DNA of 11,320 bases from JBFGWM01 sp041588495 (GTDB lineage: Bacteria; Pseudomonadota; Gammaproteobacteria; Pseudomonadales; JBFGWM01). The notes under the pieces were generated by a model. The model made no database searches. It was not told the origin of the DNA and saw nothing but the letters and a program-made list of their open reading frames with translations. This document shows, in pieces, positions 4,507-11,320 of this stretch. The stretch spans positions 1 through 11,320 of the forward strand of contig JBFGWM010000074.1 of the NCBI GenBank assembly GCA_041588495.1, given 5' to 3'. A program made the position numbers and the translations under genes. Each line of letters opens with the position of its first letter. Within the stretch, counting starts at the first letter, position 1.

Positions 4507-7266
4507 GTGGCGGTGAACTCCATGCGATTCCGCATCCTGTTCCTGCAGGTGGCCTCCACCGCGCTGGTGCTGTTGCTCACGGCGACCGCGATCGTCCTCT
4601 ACGAGCAGCAGGTCTACCGCCAGGAATTGCGTGCCAGCATGCAGTCGCTCGCCGAGAGTGTGGCGATCAACACCCGTGGCGCCCTGGCCTTCGAAGACAC
4701 CGAGAGCGCCACCCAGACCCTGCAGTCGTTGCGCGCCCAGGCACATGTGCTGCGTGCGGGCCTGTACCGTGCGGACGGCACCGTGCTCGCCGCGTATCAC
4801 CGCGACGATCCCGGCGCCATGCTGGAAACCCGTCCCATGCAGGCCGGGTTCCTCGAGACCGGGGAGGCGCTTTACCTGCTGCACCCGATCCGCTTCGACG
4901 GAGAACTCACCGGGTACGTCTCGCTGCAGGCGGATCGCGGCACGGAACGCGCGCGCTCGGTGCGCTTCGCGCTGATCGCCCTGGGCATCATCCTCCTGGG
5001 GCTGGTTCTTGCGGCCCTCCTGGCACTGCGACTGCAGCGCCACATCGCGGAACCGGTTGCCCGGCTCGCCGCGCTGACCCAGGACATTGCCGCACGCAAG
5101 GATTACTCGGTGCGACTTCCGGTCGCCCGCGAGGACGAGTTCGGACAACTCATGCGTGGCTTCAACGCCATGCTGGAAGAGGTCGAGGAGCGCGACCGCA
5201 CCCTGGAGGAAAAGGTCACCGAGCAAACCGACGCCATCAGCCGCGATCACCAGTTCATCCAGAACGTGCTCGACGGCGTGCCCACTGTTCTGGTTGTCAT
5301 CGACCACTCCAGCGGGCGCGTCAAGACCGTCAACAGCCGCTATTTCCATTACGTCGACCGGGTCACCGACCGTGGCGACCCGCGCGAACTGCTGGAGCGC
5401 CTGGGGCTGGATGCGGATCTCGTGCAACGCATCCTGTCCGGTGAGGACCTGCAGGACGTCGCGGCCGAGGTCACCATCGAGGATCACCTGTACATCTTCG
5501 AGATCAATCATTTTGCCCTCGGATTCGAGTGCGAGTACCTGCTCGAGATCGACGACATCACCCATCGCAAGCTCGCCGAGCACGGGTTGAAGGTGGAAAA
5601 GACCCGCGTCGAGGTCACCCTGAACTCCCTGGTGGACGCGGTGATCACCGCCGACGAGGCCGGCAAGATCACCTACCTCAACCCGGTGGCCGAGAAGTTC
5701 CTCGGGGTGCCGGCCGACCGCGTCCTGGGCCTGCAGGCCTCGCGGGTGATCCGCACCTACCACGTGAATACCGAGAAGGAACTCGATGACCCCATCACCT
5801 TCTTCCTGCGCGAGCACAAGCCGCATCCGCTCGCCAACCGGGTGATGTTCTCGGGCAACCCGGGCAAGCGGCTGGTCACCGAACTGACCACCGCGGCCAT
5901 GACCGACGAGGACGGCCAGCGCATCGGCGTGGTGCTGGTGATTCGCGACGTCACCGAGATCCGCGAACTGATCGCGAAGATCTCCCACCAGGCCAGCCAC
6001 GATTCGCTCACCGGTCTGCTCAACCGCCGCGAGTTCCAGCGCCGCCTTGAGTTCGCCCTGTCGACGGCGGTCAGCGACGAGACCGAGCACGCGCTGCTGT
6101 ACCTCGACCTCGACAAGTTCAAGGTGGTCAACGACACCTGCGGACATGCGGCGGGAGACCAGCTGCTGATCCAGCTCACCCAGGTCATGAGGGAGCGGGT
6201 GCGGACCGGCGACACCGTGGCCCGGCTGGGTGGCGACGAGTTCGGCATCCTGATGCTCAACTGCGCCCAGGAGAAGGCCCACGCCATCGCCGAGGAGCTT
6301 CGCGAGCAGGTCTCCAGCTTCCGTTTTACGTGGGAGAACGAGGTGTTCCAGGTCGGTGTCAGCATCGGCCTGGTTGCGATCACCCCCGAGAATGCCAACC
6401 GCGAGAGTTCCCTGAGTCTCGCCGACGCCGCCTGCTACGCGGCGAAAGAGGGCGGTCGCAACCGGATCTACGTCTACGACGTCCAGGACCAGGCCTTTGC
6501 CGACCGCTTCGGGCAGGTGGTGTGGGCCAACAAGATCACCCGCGCACTGGAGGAGGACCGCTTCCTGCTGGTGGCGCAGAAGATCCAGCCGATCCAGGGT
6601 CGCGCCGGCGAGGAGGCCCATTACGAGATCCTGATCCGGATGCTCGACGAGGAGGGCAAGCTGGTGCCGCCGGGGATCTTCCTGGGCGCCGCGGAAAACT
6701 ACGGCCTGATGCACGACATCGACCGCTGGGTTGTGGACCACGTGCTGGATTGGTGCCGGGAAAACCCGCGCCGCCTGGACTCCATCGGCAAACTGGCCAT
6801 CAACCTGTCCGGGTTGTCGGTCACCGACGCGCGATTCCGGGACAACATGCTCGCCACCATCCGCGACAGCGGCATCAACGGCAACAAGCTCTGTTTCGAG
6901 TTCACCGAAACCGCGGCAATCTCCAATTTCGAGGCCGCGCGCAAGTTTATCGAGGTGCTGCGCACCACCGGTTGCAAGTTTTCCCTCGACGATTTCGGAA
7001 CCGGCATGTCGTCGTTCGCCTACCTGAAGAACTTCCCGGTCGACTACCTGAAGATCGACGGCGTGTTCGTGCGCAACATCGCCGACAACGACATCGATGC
7101 GGCCATGGTGCGCTCGATCACCGAGGTCGGCCACGCCCTCGGCATGCAGACCATCGCCGAGTTCGTGGAGGACGAGGCGTCACGCAAGGTGCTCGAGGAG
7201 ATCGGCGTCGATTTCGCCCAGGGCTACGGCATCGCCAAGCCGGTGGAACTCGACGAACTGTCCTGA
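4507..7266 (+). CDS. CHASE8-HAMP-PAS-PAS-GGDEF-EAL membrane c-di-GMP enzyme
   Basis: This is a 919-residue inner-membrane protein expected to make and/or degrade c-di-GMP. In order it has TM1 (about 10-31); a periplasmic segment (32-153) whose SLAESVAINTRGALAFED (47-64) and ESATQTL resemble the CHASE8 domain of YfiN; TM2 (154-176); HAMP (about 176-230) and a short coiled coil; a divergent PAS-like segment (about 247-355); a clearer PAS domain (364-485); GGDEF (490-655); and EAL (670-915). The cyclase motif GGDEF (575-579) is intact. RTGD (566-569), nine residues before it, fits the inhibitory RxxD I-site. In the EAL domain the signature reads EIL (E707), and the expected metal and catalytic residues remain: N766, E801, D828-D829, K849, E885 and Q905. 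Both activities therefore look possible. Adjacency to yfiR points to YfiR control through the periplasmic domain; Pseudomonas YfiN lacks the PAS and EAL parts. Confidence 0.93.
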   Translation: MAVNSMRFRILFLQVASTALVLLLTATAIVLYEQQVYRQELRASMQSLAESVAINTRGALAFEDTESATQTLQSLRAQAHVLRAGLYRADGTVLAAYHRDDPGAMLETRPMQAGFLETGEALYLLHPIRFDGELTGYVSLQADRGTERARSVRFALIALGIILLGLVLAALLALRLQRHIAEPVARLAALTQDIAARKDYSVRLPVAREDEFGQLMRGFNAMLEEVEERDRTLEEKVTEQTDAISRDHQFIQNVLDGVPTVLVVIDHSSGRVKTVNSRYFHYVDRVTDRGDPRELLERLGLDADLVQRILSGEDLQDVAAEVTIEDHLYIFEINHFALGFECEYLLEIDDITHRKLAEHGLKVEKTRVEVTLNSLVDAVITADEAGKITYLNPVAEKFLGVPADRVLGLQASRVIRTYHVNTEKELDDPITFFLREHKPHPLANRVMFSGNPGKRLVTELTTAAMTDEDGQRIGVVLVIRDVTEIRELIAKISHQASHDSLTGLLNRREFQRRLEFALSTAVSDETEHALLYLDLDKFKVVNDTCGHAAGDQLLIQLTQVMRERVRTGDTVARLGGDEFGILMLNCAQEKAHAIAEELREQVSSFRFTWENEVFQVGVSIGLVAITPENANRESSLSLADAACYAAKEGGRNRIYVYDVQDQAFADRFGQVVWANKITRALEEDRFLLVAQKIQPIQGRAGEEAHYEILIRMLDEEGKLVPPGIFLGAAENYGLMHDIDRWVVDHVLDWCRENPRRLDSIGKLAINLSGLSVTDARFRDNMLATIRDSGINGNKLCFEFTETAAISNFEAARKFIEVLRTTGCKFSLDDFGTGMSSFAYLKNFPVDYLKIDGVFVRNIADNDIDAAMVRSITEVGHALGMQTIAEFVEDEASRKVLEEIGVDFAQGYGIAKPVELDELS

Positions 7267-7316
7267 CGCGGATTCCCGCACTTCGCCCTCTACCGAAGCT
7301 GTCCCCGCGCCCGCGT

Positions 7317-7345
7317 CCGGTCTCCCCGCCGCGGGAGGGGACCGG
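7317..7345. terminator. GC-rich hairpin between convergent genes
   Basis: CCGGT and CCCC (7317-7321, 7324-7327) pair with GGGG and ACCGG (7337-7345) around a nine-base loop, with a two-base bulge. The hairpin lies in the 82-bp gap between the ends of the convergent GGDEF/EAL and RND permease genes, where a bidirectional terminator is expected. No T-run follows on either strand, so it is not a classic intrinsic terminator. Confidence 0.4.
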
Positions 7346-7348
7346 GAT

Positions 7349-10300
7349 TCAGCCCGAAGCCTCACCCGACGCCTGCGCCACGACCCGTTCCGGCCGTGGT
7401 GGACGGGTCGCGCCCTTGCGCTCACCAAGCACCAGCAGGCAGGGGGTCACCACCAGGGTCAGCACGGTGGCGAACGCCAGTCCGCCGGCGATCGAGGTCG
7501 ACAGCTGGTTCCACCACTGGGAGGAGGGCGCGCCCACCTCGAACCTGCGTCCGACAATGTCGAGGTTGGCCTGGAACACCATGGGCATCAGGCCGAGGAT
7601 GGTGGTGATCGTGGTCAGCAGCACCGGCCGCAGACGCTGGGCGCCGGTCCGCAGCGCGGCCTCGAACACCGGCATGCCGGAACGGCGCAGGATGTTGAAG
7701 GTGTCGATCAGCACGATGTTGTTGTTCACCACGATCCCGGCGAGCGCGATCACCCCCACCCCGCACATCACGATGCCGAAGGGTTCGCCCTTGACCAGCA
7801 GGCCGAGCAACACGCCGATGATCGAGAAGATCACCGCGCTGAGAATCAGCAGCGCCTGATAGAAACTGTTGAACTGGGTCACCAGGATGATGGCCATCAC
7901 GAAGATCGCCACCCCGAACGCCTTGCCAAGAAAATCCTGGGCTTTTCCCTGGCGCTCGGTGTTGCCGCGAAACCGGATGTCGACCTGTGGCGGCACGTCG
8001 GCGCGCGCAAACATCGCCCCCAACTCGCGGATTTTCTGGTCCACGAGGAAGCCCTCCTCGACGTCCGCCTCGATCTTGAATGCCAGCTTGCCGTTGACCC
8101 GCACCAGTTGCGCGGTGCTCTCCACCGGCACCCGCTCGACGAAATTGGCGGCCGGCACCAGGCCCCGGGGGGTGGTGATCCGCAGGCGGTCGAGTTCACC
8201 AAGGTTGCGGTCGTCGAACGGGTAGCGCACCCGGATATCGAGTTCGTCCTTGGCCCCCGCGGGGCGATAGGTGCCCACGGTCAGCCCGGTGGTCACCATG
8301 CGCACCATGGTGCCCACGGCGCTGATATCGGCGCCGAAACGGCTGGCCTGTTCGCGGTCCACCCGCATCTGCCACTCGAGACCCGGCAGCGAACGGTTGT
8401 CGGTCACGTCGCGCAGGCCCTCCACGCCGCGCAGCGCGGCCACGATCCGGTCCACCGCGGGATTCAGGATCTCCAGGTGGTCGGAGGCCACCTCGATCTG
8501 GATGTCGGCACCCTGTGCCGGACCGCGACGCTGTTTCTCGGTTTCCACGACGATGCCGGGGATGTCCGCGGTGCGCGCGCGCACGTCGTCCATGATGGCG
8601 TAGCCGGTGCGCCGCAACTGCCAGTCGATGAGCTCCGCCTGGATCACGCCGACGGTGTCCTCGGTGCTTTCCCGCGGCGCCTTGACGAAGACCTTGGTGA
8701 ACACCGACTCCAGCTCGCCCATGCCCAGCATGCGGCGCTCCACCTTGCGCACCAGGGCATCGCGCTCCTCGAGGGAGAGTTCGCCACGGGCGCGCACGCT
8801 CACCGAGATGACATCGGGCTCGATGTCGGGAAAGAATTCCACCCCCTTGCCGAAAGTGCCGTACAGCAGCGTCGCGCCGATCAGCGCGCCGATGGTGGCC
8901 AGCAGGACCAGCAGGGGGCGCCGCAGCAGGCGCTCGAGCATCCGCACGTACCAGCCGGTGAACCCACCGATGGAGTCCAGGTCGCCATCCTCCGCCGCGC
9001 GCAGGGTGGCGATGGTGCGCGCCGAGTGGGCGCCCGGGCGTCCCACCAGCGAGCCCACCGTGGGCACCACGATCAGCGCCATCAGCAGGGACGCGGACAG
9101 GGTCGCCAGCACCGTGATCGGCATGAACTTCATGAACTCGCCCACGGTGTCGGGCCAGAACAGCAGCGGCATGAACACCGCCAGGGTGGTGAAGGTCGAG
9201 GCGGTGATCGGCCACGCCATGCGCTTCGCCGCAGCGCCGTAGGAATCCAGGCGGGAATAACCCTCGGCCATGCGCCGATCCGCAAATTCGGTGACCACGA
9301 TGGCGCCGTCGACCAGCATGCCGACGCTGAGGATCAGGGCGAACAGCACCACGATGTTGAGGGTGAGCCCCATCACGTTGAGCAGCAGGATCCCGGTGAG
9401 AAAGGAGCCCGGGATTGCCAGCCCCACCAGCAGTGCGCTGCGCGGCCCGAGACTGGCGACCACTACGATCATTACCAGGATGATGGCGGCGAGCACGTTG
9501 TTGAACAGGTCGTCGAGGCTGCGCCGGATGTGCTTGGACTCGTCCTGGGAATAGGTTACCTCGATGCCCTCGGGCCACGACCCGCGCTCTTTCTCGACCG
9601 CCGCTTTCACCGCCTCGATGGTCTCGATGATGTTGGTGCCGATGCGCTTGGTGATCTCCAGGGCCACGGTGGGCTTGCCGTTGACCCGCGCGTAGGAATG
9701 CGGGTCCTTGTAGGTGCGCCGCCCCACCGCGATGTCGGCAAAGGTGACCACGCGGTCGCCCTCGGCCTTCACCGGCAGGTTGAGGATGTCGATCTCGTCC
9801 TCGATCAGGCCCGGAACCTTGATGCCGAAACGCCCGTGGCCGGTGTCCATGGCGCCCGCGGCGACCAGGCGGTTGTTGCGCGAGATCAGGTTGAAGAGTT
9901 CCTCCTGGCGCAGGGCGTAGGCGTTCATCAACACCGGGTCGACGATCACCTCGGCGATCTCGTCACGCTCACCGCTGATCTTGGCCTCGAGCACGCCGGG
10001 CAGCGCCTCCAGCTGGTCCTGCAGGCGGTTGGCCACCTGGTACAGGTCGCGGTCGTCGAGGTGACCGGAGAGGGTCACCACCAGCACCGGGAACAGGGCC
10101 AGGTTGATCTCGCGGACCACCGGCTCCTCGGTGTCCTCCGGGAGCTCCGACTTCGCGGCGTCGACCTTCTCGCGCACGTCCTGCAGGGCGTCGTCGATAT
10201 CGACGTCGGTGGAGAACTCGAGCACCACCGAGGCGTGGCCGGTCACCGAGGTGGCGCGGATCTCCTGCAGGCCGTCGAGGCTGCGCAGGTGCTTGTCCAT

Positions 10301-10501
10301 CGGTCCGACCAGCATGCGGTCGGCGTCCTCCGGGGAGATGCCCTCGTGGGTGATGGACACGTAGATGTTGGGGATGGTGATGTCGGGATTGGATTCCTTG
10401 GCGATACCGACGTACGAGACACTGCCGCTGATCAGCAGCAGGGCCAGGACCAGCAGCACCGTCCGCGAACGGTGCAATGCGGCATCGATGAGCGCGTTCA
10501 C
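7349..10501 (-). CDS. RND efflux transporter permease (AcrB/HAE-like)
   Basis: This encodes a 1050-residue inner-membrane permease of the resistance-nodulation-division superfamily, which with an adaptor and an outer-membrane channel exports compounds using the proton gradient. It shows the usual duplicated plan: TM1 (about 13-33), a large periplasmic porter/docking loop (34-335), TM2-TM6 (about 336-485), a loop region, TM7 (about 528-548), a second periplasmic loop (549-857) and TM8-TM12 (about 858-1026). Length and layout match AcrB (1049 residues). The TM4 motif is MLVDGAIVV (D398, G399), where AcrB has Asp407-Asp408. The TM10 motif is GIVVNNNIVLID (N926), where AcrB has Lys940. These variants recur in a non-AcrB clade of RND pumps. 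Start GTG 10501 overlaps the adaptor stop as GTGA. The substrate cannot be inferred. The C-terminal tail after 1027 is basic and probably cytoplasmic. Confidence 0.95.
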   Translation of the reverse strand: MNALIDAALHRSRTVLLVLALLLISGSVSYVGIAKESNPDITIPNIYVSITHEGISPEDADRMLVGPMDKHLRSLDGLQEIRATSVTGHASVVLEFSTDVDIDDALQDVREKVDAAKSELPEDTEEPVVREINLALFPVLVVTLSGHLDDRDLYQVANRLQDQLEALPGVLEAKISGERDEIAEVIVDPVLMNAYALRQEELFNLISRNNRLVAAGAMDTGHGRFGIKVPGLIEDEIDILNLPVKAEGDRVVTFADIAVGRRTYKDPHSYARVNGKPTVALEITKRIGTNIIETIEAVKAAVEKERGSWPEGIEVTYSQDESKHIRRSLDDLFNNVLAAIILVMIVVVASLGPRSALLVGLAIPGSFLTGILLLNVMGLTLNIVVLFALILSVGMLVDGAIVVTEFADRRMAEGYSRLDSYGAAAKRMAWPITASTFTTLAVFMPLLFWPDTVGEFMKFMPITVLATLSASLLMALIVVPTVGSLVGRPGAHSARTIATLRAAEDGDLDSIGGFTGWYVRMLERLLRRPLLVLLATIGALIGATLLYGTFGKGVEFFPDIEPDVISVSVRARGELSLEERDALVRKVERRMLGMGELESVFTKVFVKAPRESTEDTVGVIQAELIDWQLRRTGYAIMDDVRARTADIPGIVVETEKQRRGPAQGADIQIEVASDHLEILNPAVDRIVAALRGVEGLRDVTDNRSLPGLEWQMRVDREQASRFGADISAVGTMVRMVTTGLTVGTYRPAGAKDELDIRVRYPFDDRNLGELDRLRITTPRGLVPAANFVERVPVESTAQLVRVNGKLAFKIEADVEEGFLVDQKIRELGAMFARADVPPQVDIRFRGNTERQGKAQDFLGKAFGVAIFVMAIILVTQFNSFYQALLILSAVIFSIIGVLLGLLVKGEPFGIVMCGVGVIALAGIVVNNNIVLIDTFNILRRSGMPVFEAALRTGAQRLRPVLLTTITTILGLMPMVFQANLDIVGRRFEVGAPSSQWWNQLSTSIAGGLAFATVLTLVVTPCLLVLGERKGATRPPRPERVVAQASGEASG

Positions 10502-11320
10502 GCCGCGGGTTCCCGGTCTCCAGTCGTGGCCGGCTTTTCCGCGGCAACCGGGCGCACCCGTTCCCCCGGCGCCACGAACCCGGCACCGACGGTGATCAGG
10601 TCGATCTCGTCGGGCAGGCCGTCCACCCAGACCCCGTAGGAGTCGGCGCGCACGATGCGGACCGGGTACAGGCGCACCCGGTTGTCCCCGGTGACCACCT
10701 TGAGGCCCAGACGGCCGCTGTCATCCAGGGTCAGCAACGCCGGGGAAACCCGGTGCGCGCGCACCGTCGCGACCGGGATGCGCAGTGCGGCGCTCATCCC
10801 GGCAACCGGCCGCCCGGGAAAATCGGCAACCTCCACCTCGATGCGTACGGTCCGGGTGGCGGGGTCGGCCTCCGCCGCAACATAACGGACCCGGCCGCTG
10901 ACCTGGCGGCCGTCCGCCAAAGCCGCGGTGGCCGCGGCGCCGGTCTGCACCTGCGGCGCCTCGGCCTCGGACACATCGCCGGCGATGATCCAGGGCGAGA
11001 AGTCGAGCACCCGTGCGATGGAATCTCCCACCTTCACGTAATCCCCGGGTTCGACCTCGCGGCTGTCCAGCACCCCGTCGAAGGGCGCGACGATGCGGGT
11101 CCTCTCGCGGGCCAGTTCGATTGCCGCGAGTTCGGCGCGGGCGGCACTGAGCAGGCTGCGCGCCTCGGCGAGGCGCGCCTCGGACAGGTGACCCTTGCCA
11201 CGCAGCGACCGCGCCGCCTCGTATTCGACCCGGCGTTGTTCGGCGAGATCGGCGGCACGCTGCAGGCGCTGCGGCAGGTCCTCCTCGTGGAGGCGGGCGA
11301 TCAACGCCGCCGCGGCAACC
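10498..11320 (-). CDS. RND efflux periplasmic adaptor (membrane fusion protein), C-terminal part
   Basis: The frame is open to the right edge, so the N-terminus (signal peptide and first lipoyl half) is outside the window; 273 residues are visible. The visible part starts with a heptad-like coiled-coil arm (LIARLHEEDLPQRLQRAADL through ELAAIELARER). Next comes the second half of a lipoyl/barrel-sandwich domain (TRIVAPFDGVLDSREVEPGD), then a beta-barrel domain (PWIIAGDVSEAE through TRTVRIEVEV) and a membrane-proximal domain ending in EPAA. This order is that of AcrA/HlyD-type adaptors linking the permease to an outer-membrane channel. The stop TGA overlaps the permease GTG start by four bases, so the two subunits are translationally coupled. 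No outer-membrane channel gene is visible in the window. TTG 11304 is not a real start, because homologous sequence continues upstream of it. Confidence 0.92.
   Translation of the reverse strand, partial: VAAAALIARLHEEDLPQRLQRAADLAEQRRVEYEAARSLRGKGHLSEARLAEARSLLSAARAELAAIELARERTRIVAPFDGVLDSREVEPGDYVKVGDSIARVLDFSPWIIAGDVSEAEAPQVQTGAAATAALADGRQVSGRVRYVAAEADPATRTVRIEVEVADFPGRPVAGMSAALRIPVATVRAHRVSPALLTLDDSGRLGLKVVTGDNRVRLYPVRIVRADSYGVWVDGLPDEIDLITVGAGFVAPGERVRPVAAEKPATTGDREPAA

Noticed and set aside
3762..4580. Minus-strand open frame of 272 codons across yfiR.
   Set aside because: It is opposite the clear YfiR-family gene, has no recognisable domain, and its composition is that of an antisense shadow.
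4453..7134. An 893-codon open frame antisense to the GGDEF/EAL gene, with similar long antisense frames at 1810-3498 (+) and 7097-10639 (+).
   Set aside because: Each lies opposite a well-identified gene. The translations are low-complexity, rich in His/Gln/Arg/Gly or Val/Leu/Asp, as expected when GC-rich third positions suppress stops on the opposite strand.

Overview
The window is about 11.3 kb of GC-rich DNA with tightly packed genes on both strands. A Slt70-type lytic transglycosylase, Lol-type lipoproteins, a YfiR/YfiN-like c-di-GMP pair and an RND efflux pump together indicate a Gram-negative proteobacterium, most likely a high-GC gammaproteobacterium (Chromatiales/Ectothiorhodospiraceae would fit). 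That placement is inference; no rRNA or marker gene is present. I see no tRNA, CRISPR array, insertion sequence or integrase.

Left part (1-1521). Two minus-strand genes lie at the left edge: the N-terminus of an EAL/HDOD-type regulatory protein, cut by the window edge, and behind it a DUF1499 lipoprotein. A divergent plus-strand gene at 898-1521 encodes a lipoprotein of unknown function. Its leader contains a perfect 14-bp palindrome.

Middle (1615-7266). A full-length soluble lytic murein transglycosylase (slt) is on the minus strand. It is divergent from a plus-strand c-di-GMP module: a possible small gene (3689-3934), a YfiR-family periplasmic protein (3924-4499), and a 919-residue inner-membrane protein with a CHASE8-like sensor, HAMP, two PAS-like segments, GGDEF and EAL. 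The three reading frames overlap or nearly abut, which suggests co-translation. By analogy with the Pseudomonas YfiBNR system, the YfiR protein should restrain the membrane enzyme through its periplasmic domain. No YfiB is visible, and the enzyme carries an added phosphodiesterase domain. The stretch before yfiR holds mutually exclusive complementary segments and a coding-like small frame. It is the least explained part of the window.

Right part (7317-11320). A GC-rich hairpin separates the convergent c-di-GMP operon from a minus-strand RND efflux operon. In that operon an HlyD/AcrA-type adaptor (N-terminus outside the window) overlaps the 1050-residue inner-membrane permease by four bases. 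The permease keeps only one of the three charged proton-relay positions known from AcrB.

Most of the window is ordinary core-type gene content. The most rewarding places for a second look are the yfiR upstream region and the composite architecture of the YfiR-paired enzyme.
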